Assembly: GCA_910576125.1 (NCBI GenBank) | Contig: CAJTHM010000003.1 | Location: 1 to 64,000 of the forward strand | Direction of reading: 5' to 3' | From: Lachnospiraceae bacterium | Lineage (GTDB): Bacteria > Bacillota > Clostridia > Lachnospirales > Lachnospiraceae | DNA length: 64,000 nt | Part shown: in pieces, positions 25,082 through 33,529 of the stretch | Position numbering within the stretch: the stretch's first letter is position 1 | How the letters are laid out: each line of letters starts with the position of its first letter | Position numbers and translations under genes: made by a program | The notes under the pieces: model-generated | Databases searched by the model: none | Told to the model about the DNA's origin: nothing | The model's input: the letters and a program-made list of their open reading frames with translations, nothing else

Positions 25082-26872
25082 ATGGCAGGATATTTATTTG
25101 TGCATTTTATTGGCGAAGAGAAGGATGGGGAGCAGATTTACTTCTCGCTTAGCAAAGACGGACTGCACTGGCAGGATTTGAACGATGGGAGGCCCATTCT
25201 GTATTCCCGGACAGGAACCTGCGGTGTCAGAGATCCGTTTCTGCTGCGCCACCCAGAAACGGGAGTGAACTATCTGATTGCCACGGATTTGAGGATAGAG
25301 GCAGGAGAGGGATGGGAAAAGGCGGAGAATGCAGGCAGCCGGGACTTGATTGTGTGGGAGTCTGCAGATCTGGTTCACTGGAGCAAAGAGCGCGCCTGCA
25401 GGGTGGGAATACCCGGGGCGGGATGTGTTTGGGCGCCGGAGGCGGTGTATGACAGGGAAAGAGAAGCTTTTTTCGTCTTCTTCGCCTCTAAAGTGAAGCA
25501 GGAGGGTGAGTCAGAGGGAAAGCAGAGGATATATGGCGCCTGCACAGAGGATTTCCGTGAGTTTTCCGAAACTTTCCTGTATTTTGAGAAAGAAAATCAT
25601 GTAATCGATACCACCATACTGGAAAGCGGCGGGCGGTACTATCGGATTTCCAAGGACGAGACCACGAAAAGGCTGATTCTGGAGAGGGCGGACTCGCTGC
25701 TGGGGGGATATGTCCAAATTGACAGCGCTGTGCTGGCAGAGTTAGCGGGTGTAGAGGGGCCGGAGGGGTATCTGCTCCCGGATGGGAAGACCTGGTGCCT
25801 GATTGCGGACCAGTTCCAGGCAGGAAAAGGGTATCTGCCCATGGTATCGGAAAATCTGGACACTGGCGAGTTCAGGATACTCTCTCCCGATGAATATGAC
25901 ATGGGTGTCGTAAAAAAGCGGCATGGCGGCGTCATGCAGATTACGGATGAAGAATATGAGCGGCTTGTCCGATATTATGGTGGGAAAAATCCTGTGATTG
26001 AGGGCCTGTACGCAGATCCTGATCTGTACTATGAGGATGGGACATACTATCTGTACCCTACCACGGATGGATATCCCCATTGGTCAGGGCATACATTTTA
26101 TGTATTTACATCGAAAGACGGAACGCGGTTCCGGAAAGCGGGGCAGATTCTGGATGTGGCCTCAGGACAGGTGCCCTGGGCCACAGGCTATGCCTGGGCG
26201 CCCTGCATGGTCAAAAAGGACGGCAGCTATTACTTTTATTTCTGCGCCAAGGGAGAGGACGGCCGTTCCTGTATCGGCGTGGCTGCAGCGGATTCTCCGC
26301 TGGGACCCTTTGAGGCAGCGCCGGAGCCTGTGGTATCCATGGATATGATGGCGGAATGCGGCATCAGGATGGGGCAGGTCATAGACCCCTCCGTCTACAG
26401 AGAGGGGGAGGAGTATTATCTCTTTTTCGGAAACGGGGAGGCGGCTGTGGCAAAGCTGTCGGAGGATATGCTGCACATCCGGATGGAGACTCTTCGGAAT
26501 ATCGAGGGGCTTACGGATTTCAGGGAGTCTGTGATTGTGGTCAAAAAAGACAGCATCTATCATTTCACATGGTCCTGCGATGACACGGGCAGCGAGGATT
26601 ATCATGTGAATTACGGGACTTCCCGCTCGCTGTACGGACCGGTGGAATATGCCTATCCGATTCTGCAAAAAAATGTGCGCCGGGGCATCCTGGGCACAGG
26701 GCACCACTGCATTTTCAGGATGCCGGGTGAGGAGCGGTACCTGATAGCGTACCATCGCTTCGCCACACCGCTGGAAGACTATCCGGAGGGGAAAGGATGG
26801 CACCGCGAGGTATGCCTGGCGCCGCTGGATTTTGATGCAGACGGTAAGATGCTGCCTGTGATTGTGTGCTGA
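25082..26872 (+). CDS. two-domain GH43 family glycosidase
   Basis: 596-residue protein with two five-bladed beta-propeller halves. Residues 1-290 resemble an arabinosidase-type GH43-like domain (GVRDPFLLRHPETGVNYLIATD, WAPEAVYDREREAFFVFFAS). Residues 310-596 are a second GH43 domain with the N-terminal catalytic Asp in GLYADPDLYYEDGTYYLYPT, the middle WAPCMVKKDGSYYFYFCAKG and VIDPSVYREGEEYYLFFGN, and a late GTGHHCIFRMPGEE. No signal peptide is seen, so it probably acts on imported oligosaccharides, such as arabino- or xylo-oligomers or galactosides. The preferred start is the ATG at 25082. Confidence 0.82.
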   Translation: MAGYLFVHFIGEEKDGEQIYFSLSKDGLHWQDLNDGRPILYSRTGTCGVRDPFLLRHPETGVNYLIATDLRIEAGEGWEKAENAGSRDLIVWESADLVHWSKERACRVGIPGAGCVWAPEAVYDREREAFFVFFASKVKQEGESEGKQRIYGACTEDFREFSETFLYFEKENHVIDTTILESGGRYYRISKDETTKRLILERADSLLGGYVQIDSAVLAELAGVEGPEGYLLPDGKTWCLIADQFQAGKGYLPMVSENLDTGEFRILSPDEYDMGVVKKRHGGVMQITDEEYERLVRYYGGKNPVIEGLYADPDLYYEDGTYYLYPTTDGYPHWSGHTFYVFTSKDGTRFRKAGQILDVASGQVPWATGYAWAPCMVKKDGSYYFYFCAKGEDGRSCIGVAAADSPLGPFEAAPEPVVSMDMMAECGIRMGQVIDPSVYREGEEYYLFFGNGEAAVAKLSEDMLHIRMETLRNIEGLTDFRESVIVVKKDSIYHFTWSCDDTGSEDYHVNYGTSRSLYGPVEYAYPILQKNVRRGILGTGHHCIFRMPGEERYLIAYHRFATPLEDYPEGKGWHREVCLAPLDFDADGKMLPVIVC

Positions 26873-27040
26873 TTTCAGATATATTGGAGATTCTTGCGAT
26901 TTTCCGTGGAAGTGGCGGCTGTCAAGTGAGAGAGGAATCTGAAAATTCTGCTGCAGTGACATCCGCTACTCCCATATACCGGGCCGGCATATCCCGCCAG
27001 GGAGAGGCATCGGCCGGAAAAAGAAAGAGATATCCAGGTC

Positions 27041-27250
27041 ATGATAAAGGACATGAAAGAAAAATGCCCCCGGGCAAGGCAGTTCTGGGTGCGGGAATTA
27101 GCAGAGTATGGCAGCCGGGAGGAACTCGGCACATGGCTGGAAAATCTGAAATCGGAAGTTGAGAAGGCCAGACCTCCTGTCAGATGCGATTCTCTGGAGC
27201 GGGAGTGGGCGGAGTGGTCGAATCTTTCCGTGTCGGCAGTTAAAAGATAA
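27041..27250 (+). CDS. small helical protein, possibly a remnant
   Basis: 69 residues, helical and charged (MKEKCPRARQFWVRELAEYG...). The frame is open upstream without a start to about 26960, so it could be the 3' end of a lost gene rather than a real small gene. It ends 19 nt before the aldo/keto reductase. I do not recognise it. The 26873-27040 gap holds no other gene. Confidence 0.3.
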   Translation: MIKDMKEKCPRARQFWVRELAEYGSREELGTWLENLKSEVEKARPPVRCDSLEREWAEWSNLSVSAVKR

Positions 27251-27269
27251 GGGTTAAAGGAGCTTCCGG

Positions 27270-28448
27270 ATGAATTATAGAAAAGACAAATACGGCAATG
27301 ACCTCTCCATCCTGGGCTACGGCTGCATGCGGTTTTCCAGGGCGGGGGGTAAAATCGATATCGACAAGGCGGAGCAGGAGATTATGGCTGCTTTCCGCGG
27401 CGGAGTGAATTATTACGATACAGCGTATGTGTACCCTGGCAGCGAAGCGGCGCTGGGGGAGATTTTGGAGCGCAATCATATCCGTGACCAGGTAGCCATC
27501 GCCACCAAGCTGCCCCATTACCTGATCAAAGCGGCGGACAGCATGGAAAAATATTTCAGAGAGCAATTGAAGCGCCTGAGGACGGACTATGTGGACTACT
27601 ATCTCATGCACATGCTGACGGATGTGCAGACCTGGGAGCGGCTGAAAGGCCTGGGGATAGTGGAGTGGCTGGAGCAGAAGAAGAATAGCGGCGAAATCCG
27701 CCAGGCAGGCTTTTCCTATCATGGAAATTCCGACATGTTCTGTCGGCTGGTGGATGCATACGACTGGGATTTCTGCCAGATTCAGTATAATTACATGGAT
27801 GAGAACACCCAGGCCGGGCGCAAGGGGCTTCAGTATGCTGCGGCAAAGGGGCTCCCTGTGGTCATCATGGAGCCTTTGCGGGGCGGGAAGCTGGTGAACA
27901 ATCTGCCGGGAGAGGCTAAGGCGCTGTTCGAGGGATATCCTGTGAAGCATACTCCGGCAGGCTGGGCGCTGCGCTGGCTGTGGAACCAGCCGGAGGTGAC
28001 CTGTGTGCTGTCGGGGATGAATTCCCGGGAGATGGTGGAGGACAATGTGAAGACGGCATCCGAGGTTTCCGTGGGCGAGCTCAGGGTTCAGGAAGAGGAG
28101 ATGCTCCAGAAAGTAGTGCGGGCCATCAACGCCAGGATGAAAGTGGGCTGCACCGGCTGCGGTTACTGCATGCCATGTCCTAAGAACGTGGACATCCCGG
28201 GGACTTTCGCGGCATACAACCGCCGCTGTTCCGAGGGGAAGAGGGCCGCGTTGATGGAGTATTTCATGTGCACCGCCATGCGCAGGACTTCCTCTGCCGC
28301 CTCCAATTGTATAGAGTGCGGAAAATGCGAGAAGCACTGCCCGCAGCACATAGAAATCCGAAAGGAGCTGAAAAACGCCCGCCGGCAGCTGGAGGGGCCG
28401 GCGTATAAAGTTGGACGGAAAATCGTAGCATTTTTGAAGTTATATTGA
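27270..28448 (+). CDS. aldo/keto reductase with C-terminal 4Fe-4S domain
   Basis: 392-residue oxidoreductase. The aldo/keto reductase barrel (residues 1-285) shows the catalytic tetrad as Asp50 and Tyr55 in YYDTAYVYPGSE, Lys80 in IATKLP and His114 in YLMHM. The C-terminal extension carries two ferredoxin-like cysteine clusters, CTGCGYCMPCP at about 294-304 and CIECGKCEKHCP at about 347-358. This architecture is common in anaerobic clostridia, where the clusters may pass electrons to the barrel. Substrate unknown. AAAGGAGCTTCCGG precedes the ATG. A strong terminator follows, so it is not part of the sugar operon. Confidence 0.92.
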   Translation: MNYRKDKYGNDLSILGYGCMRFSRAGGKIDIDKAEQEIMAAFRGGVNYYDTAYVYPGSEAALGEILERNHIRDQVAIATKLPHYLIKAADSMEKYFREQLKRLRTDYVDYYLMHMLTDVQTWERLKGLGIVEWLEQKKNSGEIRQAGFSYHGNSDMFCRLVDAYDWDFCQIQYNYMDENTQAGRKGLQYAAAKGLPVVIMEPLRGGKLVNNLPGEAKALFEGYPVKHTPAGWALRWLWNQPEVTCVLSGMNSREMVEDNVKTASEVSVGELRVQEEEMLQKVVRAINARMKVGCTGCGYCMPCPKNVDIPGTFAAYNRRCSEGKRAALMEYFMCTAMRRTSSAASNCIECGKCEKHCPQHIEIRKELKNARRQLEGPAYKVGRKIVAFLKLY

Positions 28449-28488
28449 TGGGAAAAAGGATTGCATGTGACATGGCATGGCCCTTTGA

Positions 28489-28521
28489 GACAGTTGCCCG
28501 ATAAAAGGCAGCTGTCTTTTT
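28489..28521 (+). terminator. terminator after the aldo/keto reductase
   Basis: GACAGTTGCC and GGCAGCTGTC arms around CGATAAAA, followed by TTTTTAT. Confidence 0.85.
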
Positions 28522-28561
28522 ATATTGCCCGGATTACGGCGGAGCGCAACAAGAAAAGCAA

Positions 28562-28613
28562 AAGTTGCGCAAATTTAGATATTTTTTATAAAAATTGCAT
28601 ATTTGCGCAACTT
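28562..28613 (+). promoter_or_regulatory. paired TTGCGCAA operators upstream of the CUT1 operon
   Basis: AAGTTGCGCAAAT at 28562-28574 and its exact inverse ATTTGCGCAACTT at 28601-28613 form a 13-bp inverted repeat. Each half is itself a TTGCGCAA palindrome with a central CG, like LacI-family operators. Centres are 38 bp apart, and both lie just upstream of the -35. A near-copy (TCGCGCAA) is at 28700-28707, between promoter and first gene. The LacI gene of this operon at 32528 is the likely ligand-sensing protein. Confidence 0.7.
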
Positions 28614-28634
28614 ATATATTAGAAACAATACTGA

Positions 28635-28664
28635 TTGACAATAAAAACCAAAGAAATGTATAAT
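28635..28664 (+). promoter_or_regulatory. promoter of the CUT1/GH35 operon
   Basis: TTGACA, an 18-nt spacer and TATAAT, 58 nt before the first permease gene. Confidence 0.85.
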
Positions 28665-28721
28665 ATATATAACATAAAGCACAAAGAATGAGCAACAAAT
28701 CGCGCAACAAAAGGAGGAGCT

Positions 28722-29654
28722 ATGAAAGAAAAAAGCGGAGTCAAAGGTTTCTTGAAAAAGCTGCACAAGTACCGGATTTATCTGCTGATGCTGGCCCCCG
28801 CCGTAATCTACACGCTTGTCTTTGCCTACTACCCGATGACGGGCATCGTCATGGCATTCAAGAAGTATAATTACAGCGGCGGCATCTGGGGAAGCCCCTG
28901 GAACGGACTGGAGAATTTCAAATTCTTCTTCAAGTCCGGGCAGGCAGGGCTGGTGACCAGGAACACGGTTCTGTATAACATCGCCTTTATCCTGGTGGGG
29001 ACATTCACCCAGGTGGCGGTGGCGGTATTCCTGACGGAGATTCACGGGAAGAAGTTCCGGAAGATTTCCCAGTCGATGATGTTCCTGCCTTATTTCATAT
29101 CCTGGGTCATCGTGGGCGTCATGGCGTTCAACATCTTCAGCTCGGATTACGGCTTCATCAACCGGATCATCACCTCCCTGGGCGGAGAAAAGGTGGCTTT
29201 TTACACCACGCCGCAGGCATGGCCGTTTATCCTGCTGTTCTTCAACATCTGGAAAGGCGTGGGATATGGATCTGTCATGTACCTGGCAGCCATCATGGGC
29301 ATCGATACCTCCGTCTATGAGGCGGCCTCCATCGACGGGGCGAATGTGTTCCAGAGAATTTTCAAGGTGACTATTCCCATGATTATGCCTACCATGATTA
29401 TCCTGCTGCTGATGAGCGTAGGCGGCATTTTCAAGGGCAACTTCGACATGTTCTACAACCTGGTGGGCAGCAACGGCCTGTTGTACAACTATACGGATGT
29501 CATCGATACGCTGGCCATGCGCGCCCTGATTTCCAGCAACGACTTCGGCATGTCGGCAGCCATCGGCCTGTTCCAGTCCGTGCTCTGCTTCGCCACAGTG
29601 ACAATCGTCAATAAGCTGGTAGGCCTGTACGACAGGGACTACGCGCTGTTCTGA
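28722..29654 (+). CDS. CUT1 sugar ABC transporter permease (LplB-like)
   Basis: 310-residue inner-membrane permease with six segments. The first cytoplasmic segment leads into YRIYLLMLAPAVIYTLVFAYYPM, typical of LplB/YtcP-type polysaccharide-import permeases. The EAA loop is YEAASIDGANVFQRIFKVTIPM (about residues 200-220), which docks with the ATPase. AAAGGAGGAGCT precedes the ATG. It is the first gene of the operon, with the second permease 22 nt downstream. No ATPase gene is in the operon, so a shared MsmK/UgpC-type ATPase elsewhere is implied. Confidence 0.92.
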   Translation: MKEKSGVKGFLKKLHKYRIYLLMLAPAVIYTLVFAYYPMTGIVMAFKKYNYSGGIWGSPWNGLENFKFFFKSGQAGLVTRNTVLYNIAFILVGTFTQVAVAVFLTEIHGKKFRKISQSMMFLPYFISWVIVGVMAFNIFSSDYGFINRIITSLGGEKVAFYTTPQAWPFILLFFNIWKGVGYGSVMYLAAIMGIDTSVYEAASIDGANVFQRIFKVTIPMIMPTMIILLLMSVGGIFKGNFDMFYNLVGSNGLLYNYTDVIDTLAMRALISSNDFGMSAAIGLFQSVLCFATVTIVNKLVGLYDRDYALF

Positions 29655-29676
29655 ACAGAAAGGAGAGAATCGCAAA

Positions 29677-30603
29677 ATGGCAAAAGAGGCGACTCATTTA
29701 GGCAAAGTAAAAAGAGGGAAAGATGTGGTGGCGCTGAACATCATCGCCTACGGTTTTTCAGGACTGATAGCCCTGCTGTGCCTGATTCCCTTTCTGATGA
29801 TTCTGGCAGGCTCTTTCTCTTCCGAGAGCGCGATTACGGCAAACGGATTCTCGCTGCTGCCCCAGGATTTATCGCTGGAAGCGTACAAGACCGTGTTCAA
29901 AGAGCCGATCGTAGTCCTGCGGGCCTATGCCACGACCATTGTGCTGACGGCTGTCGGCACGGCCATCGGCCTGCTGATACAGACCATGACCGCGTATGTG
30001 CTGTCCAGGAAAGACTTCGAGTGGAGGAACAAGTTCTCCTTTTTCTTCTACTTCACCACGCTGTTCTCCGGCGGCCTGGTGCCCACCTTTATCCTGTACA
30101 CCCAGACCCTGAAGCTGCAGGACAACTATTTGGCCCTGCTGCTGCCGCTGGTGTTCTCCGTGTACAACCTGCTGGTCATGAAAAGCTATATTTCCTCCAT
30201 ACCGGATTCCCTTGTGGAGTCAGCCAGGATTGACGGCTGCGGTGAGGTGAGGACGCTGTTCCAGATTGTGCTGCCGCTGATTCAGCCGGCGCTGGCCACA
30301 GTGGGCCTGTTCATCGCCCTGGCCTACTGGAACGATTGGTACAACGCCATGCTCTACATAAAGGCGGAAGAGAAATATCCCCTGCAGTACTTCCTGTACC
30401 AGCAGGTGAACAACATCGAGTCTTACAAAAAGCTGATTTCCAACAATGCGGTGAACAGCGCTGTGGTCAGCTCCATGTCGCTGCCTACCCAGACCTTGAA
30501 GATGGCCCTGACAATCGTGGTCACCGGGCCGATTATACTGGCGTTCCCCATGGTGCAGAAGTATTTCGTGCAGGGCATTACGATCGGCGCGGTAAAGGGA
30601 TAA
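29677..30603 (+). CDS. CUT1 sugar ABC transporter permease (LplC/YtcP-like)
   Basis: 308-residue second permease, six membrane segments. The EAA loop is VESARIDGCGEVRTLFQIVLPL (about residues 181-202), and the C-terminus ends FPMVQKYFVQGITIGAVKG, the ending typical of this family. Pairs with the preceding permease as the membrane channel of a complex-sugar importer. AGAAAGGAGAGAATCGC precedes the ATG. Confidence 0.92.
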   Translation: MAKEATHLGKVKRGKDVVALNIIAYGFSGLIALLCLIPFLMILAGSFSSESAITANGFSLLPQDLSLEAYKTVFKEPIVVLRAYATTIVLTAVGTAIGLLIQTMTAYVLSRKDFEWRNKFSFFFYFTTLFSGGLVPTFILYTQTLKLQDNYLALLLPLVFSVYNLLVMKSYISSIPDSLVESARIDGCGEVRTLFQIVLPLIQPALATVGLFIALAYWNDWYNAMLYIKAEEKYPLQYFLYQQVNNIESYKKLISNNAVNSAVVSSMSLPTQTLKMALTIVVTGPIILAFPMVQKYFVQGITIGAVKG

Positions 30604-30735
30604 GAGGATGCACTGTAAACCGTAATAGAAAAGTGTCAAAACCGGTAATAAACGGTTGAGATAAGCCGGCGGATGCAGGGAATCCGCAACAATCGGGCAC
30701 GGAATATCAAAAAAGCAAAACAGAAGGAGGGCTTT

Positions 30736-32334
30736 ATGAAAAACAGGATGAAAAAAGGATTGGCGCTGCTGCTCGGGGCAGCGATGACCACAGGCCTGCT
30801 GGCAGGCTGCGGTTCGGAGGGAGGCTCGGAGAATTCTGCGGCCTCAGGTTCGGAGGGCGGAAACGCTTCGGCGGAGGCTGGCGGAAGCGCTTCGGATGCC
30901 GGGGGGGCAGATACCTCCGAACATGTAGACCTGAAGATGTATCTGATAGGGGAACGCACCCCGGATTTTGACGAGGTCTATGGGAAAATCAATGAAATCC
31001 TGGAGGAGAAGCTGAACTGCTCCATAAGCGTGGACTTCCTTTCCTGGGGTGAACATGATACGAAATATTCACTGCTGTTCTCTTCCCAGGAGGATTTCGA
31101 CTTGATTTTCACGGCATCCAGCTGGTGCCATTATGAGCAGACGGTATCCCTGGGGGGATTCTATCCCCTTTCGGAGGAATTCATCCAGACCTACGCGCCG
31201 GATATCTGGGAGGTAGTCCCGGAAGTCGCATGGGATCAGGCGAAGATTGACGGACAGATTTACATGGTGCCCAACTATCAGAATGAATTTGCCCAGGACG
31301 TACTGGCTGTCCGCGGAGACCTGATGGAGAAATACAGTATCGACCAGATTACCTCCTGGGATGAGCTGAAAGCCTTTTACCTGGCCTGTGCCGCAGACGG
31401 GATGTACGCCAGCCAGGGCGGGCCATGGTATCAGTATTTCCAGGCGCAGGGACTGGCCACCACAGGCGGCGCGCCTCACGGCGGCGAGCTGGTGCTCTAT
31501 CATACCCAGGATCCGTCCGACACCGGTTTCTACTATCTCCTGGACTGGGACGGCTTCACGGATTACTGCAGGCAGATGAAAGAGCTGGCCGACGCGGGCT
31601 GCTGGTCTCCGGATGTGCTCAATTCCAGCGATGAGCGCCAGACGGGACTGCTCACCGGCAGGACGGCGGGAATGGTCTGGAACCTGGGCAGCTGCACTAC
31701 CTATGGAAAGCAGGCTAATACGGAGAATCCTGACTGGAACGTGACGCTGATAGATCCTGTCGCCGATCTGCCCAAGAAGGTGCAGCCTTATATCAACAAC
31801 GGCGTGGCAATCAATCAGAACAGCAAGAACAAGGAAAGGGCCATGATGGTTCTGAACGAGTTCTATACGAATCCGGCGGTTCAGGATCTGGCCATGCTGG
31901 GCATCGAAGGAAAGCACTGGGAGGCCGTGGGGGACGACCAGTACAAAGTAATCGACGAGTCAGGATTTGGCGTGTCCAGTAACTGTAACTGGGGATGGAA
32001 CAACGCGGCTATCCAGAGGACGGAATACATCGAGGACAAGACGCCGCTGGACGATGTCCGGGAAGCCATGGAAGAGAGCTGGAACAACAATATCAAGGAG
32101 GCCCATGTGCTGGACGGCTTCAATTTCGACTCCACCAAGGTGAGCACCCAGTTCGCGGCAGTGGAGGCGGCCATGGGCAATTACTACGATCCGTTGGTGA
32201 GCGGCCTGGTGAACGATGTGGATCAGTCTATCGAGGATTTGCGCACGGCGCTGGAGAGCGCCGGCATCCGGGACGTGCTTGCGGAGATGGAGAGCCAGGC
32301 GGCGAGCTATATCGCTGAAAAGCAGGCGAACTGA
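30736..32334 (+). CDS. extracellular solute-binding lipoprotein (CUT1)
   Basis: 532-residue binding protein. A signal peptide ends in LLAGCGS (lipidated Cys near residue 22), followed by a Ser/Gly/Ala/Glu linker to about residue 60 and a large type I-like two-lobed binding domain of the LplA group (size fits oligosaccharide binders of 500-560 residues). Aromatic-rich segments such as GGPWYQYFQ and WGWNN may line the sugar site. It delivers ligand to the two permeases. The ATG at 30736 follows AAGGAGGGCTTT; an upstream in-frame start would add an unlikely N-terminal tail. Confidence 0.92.
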   Translation: MKNRMKKGLALLLGAAMTTGLLAGCGSEGGSENSAASGSEGGNASAEAGGSASDAGGADTSEHVDLKMYLIGERTPDFDEVYGKINEILEEKLNCSISVDFLSWGEHDTKYSLLFSSQEDFDLIFTASSWCHYEQTVSLGGFYPLSEEFIQTYAPDIWEVVPEVAWDQAKIDGQIYMVPNYQNEFAQDVLAVRGDLMEKYSIDQITSWDELKAFYLACAADGMYASQGGPWYQYFQAQGLATTGGAPHGGELVLYHTQDPSDTGFYYLLDWDGFTDYCRQMKELADAGCWSPDVLNSSDERQTGLLTGRTAGMVWNLGSCTTYGKQANTENPDWNVTLIDPVADLPKKVQPYINNGVAINQNSKNKERAMMVLNEFYTNPAVQDLAMLGIEGKHWEAVGDDQYKVIDESGFGVSSNCNWGWNNAAIQRTEYIEDKTPLDDVREAMEESWNNNIKEAHVLDGFNFDSTKVSTQFAAVEAAMGNYYDPLVSGLVNDVDQSIEDLRTALESAGIRDVLAEMESQAASYIAEKQAN

Positions 32335-32425
32335 TTCCCGGGCGAACCGGGGATTCAGGACTGGAGCCTCACGACGCCGCGGGATTCCGGGACAAAGAAA
32401 GGGGCTGCCGCTGGCGGCGTCCTGT

Positions 32426-32463
32426 GGGGAAGGGCTGCTGCGCAAAGCGGGAGCCCTTTCCCC
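32426..32463 (+). terminator. hairpin after the binding-protein gene
   Basis: GGGGAAGGGCT and AGCCCTTTCCCC arms. No T-run follows, so it may be an RNA-stabilising or attenuating hairpin that lowers expression of the downstream genes relative to the binding protein. Confidence 0.5.
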
Positions 32464-32475
32464 TACATAGAGTAT

Positions 32476-32504
32476 TTGCTTTTCCGGCGGATGGGGGTTA
32501 TGAT
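32476..32504 (+). promoter_or_regulatory. internal promoter of the LacI gene
   Basis: TTGCTT, a 17-nt spacer and TATGAT, 24 nt before the start. Confidence 0.55.
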
Positions 32505-32527
32505 AGAGGGGAAGGAGGGAGAGCAGG

Positions 32528-33529
32528 ATGACATTGGACGAAATGGCGAGAGAACTGGGCGTATCAAAGAGCACGGTTTCTCGTGCACTGTCCGGAAAGG
32601 GACGGATAGGGGAGAAGACCAGGGAGAGGATCGTGGCATACGCGGGGCAGCAGGGGATGTATCTGTCCCGGGAATCGGATGGGGGCGGGAAGACCGGCAA
32701 TCTGGGGGTGGTGTTTCCCGCAGATGTGTATGAGAATGCCAATTCTTACTTCCAGGATTGCATGCTGGGCGTCTGTGAAGCCGCGTCCCTCATGGATTTC
32801 AATGTGCTGATCGCCACCGAGACGATCAGCGACATTTCCGGGATTCAGATGCTTGCGGAACAAAAGAAAGTGGACGGGATTATCCTCACCAGGAATATGG
32901 AGAACGACAGGGCGCTGCGGTATCTGACGGATATTCATTTCCCCGTGGGAGTCACGGGGCAGTGCGATGAAAAGGAGGTCATCCAGGTGGATACGGACAA
33001 TGAGGCGGCCTGCGAGGAGCTGACTGCCCTGCTGATCGGCAAAGGATTCAGCAAGTTCGCCCTGGTGGTGGAGGATCTGTCCTACCGGGTGAACCGCAGC
33101 CGCTACCAGGGATTTGGCAACGCGCTGCTGAAGAGCGGGATTCCCGGTGAGAGACAAGCCTACTATGTGGGCGCCCTGCAGGTGGCCCTGCTGGATGCCA
33201 TCATCAGCGACATGCTTGCCAAAAAGGTGGAATGCATCATATGCGGAGACGATATGGTGTGCACCAAAATCGTGTCCCGTCTGCAGGCGGAAGGGTACCG
33301 GATTCCCAGGGACGTGGCGGTGGCGTCCCTCTACAACAGCTCCAACCTGAACTGTTTTACGCCACAGATTACCGCAATCAATATATCCGCCAGGAAGATC
33401 GGCAATATGATAGGGAAACAGATGATTCGCTGCCTGCGGGGTCAGGATTACGAGAAAAAGGTGATAATGGAACATGAGATTCTGCTGCGCAGGTCTACGG
33501 ACAGGATTTATACAAGTGTGAGGATATGA
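32528..33529 (+). CDS. LacI family transcriptional regulator
   Basis: 333-residue regulator. The N-terminal helix-turn-helix with hinge, LDEMARELGVSKSTVSRALSG, covers residues 3-23. A periplasmic-binding-protein-like sensor fills the rest (NLGVVFPADVY, VDGIILTRN, VECIICGDDMVC, DVAVASLYNSSN). It is expected to bind the TTGCGCAA operators at 28562-28613 and release on binding a sugar from the imported glycan. GGAGGGAGAGCAGG precedes the ATG. Its stop overlaps the GH35 start (ATGA), so regulator and enzyme are translationally coupled. Confidence 0.92.
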   Translation: MTLDEMARELGVSKSTVSRALSGKGRIGEKTRERIVAYAGQQGMYLSRESDGGGKTGNLGVVFPADVYENANSYFQDCMLGVCEAASLMDFNVLIATETISDISGIQMLAEQKKVDGIILTRNMENDRALRYLTDIHFPVGVTGQCDEKEVIQVDTDNEAACEELTALLIGKGFSKFALVVEDLSYRVNRSRYQGFGNALLKSGIPGERQAYYVGALQVALLDAIISDMLAKKVECIICGDDMVCTKIVSRLQAEGYRIPRDVAVASLYNSSNLNCFTPQITAINISARKIGNMIGKQMIRCLRGQDYEKKVIMEHEILLRRSTDRIYTSVRI

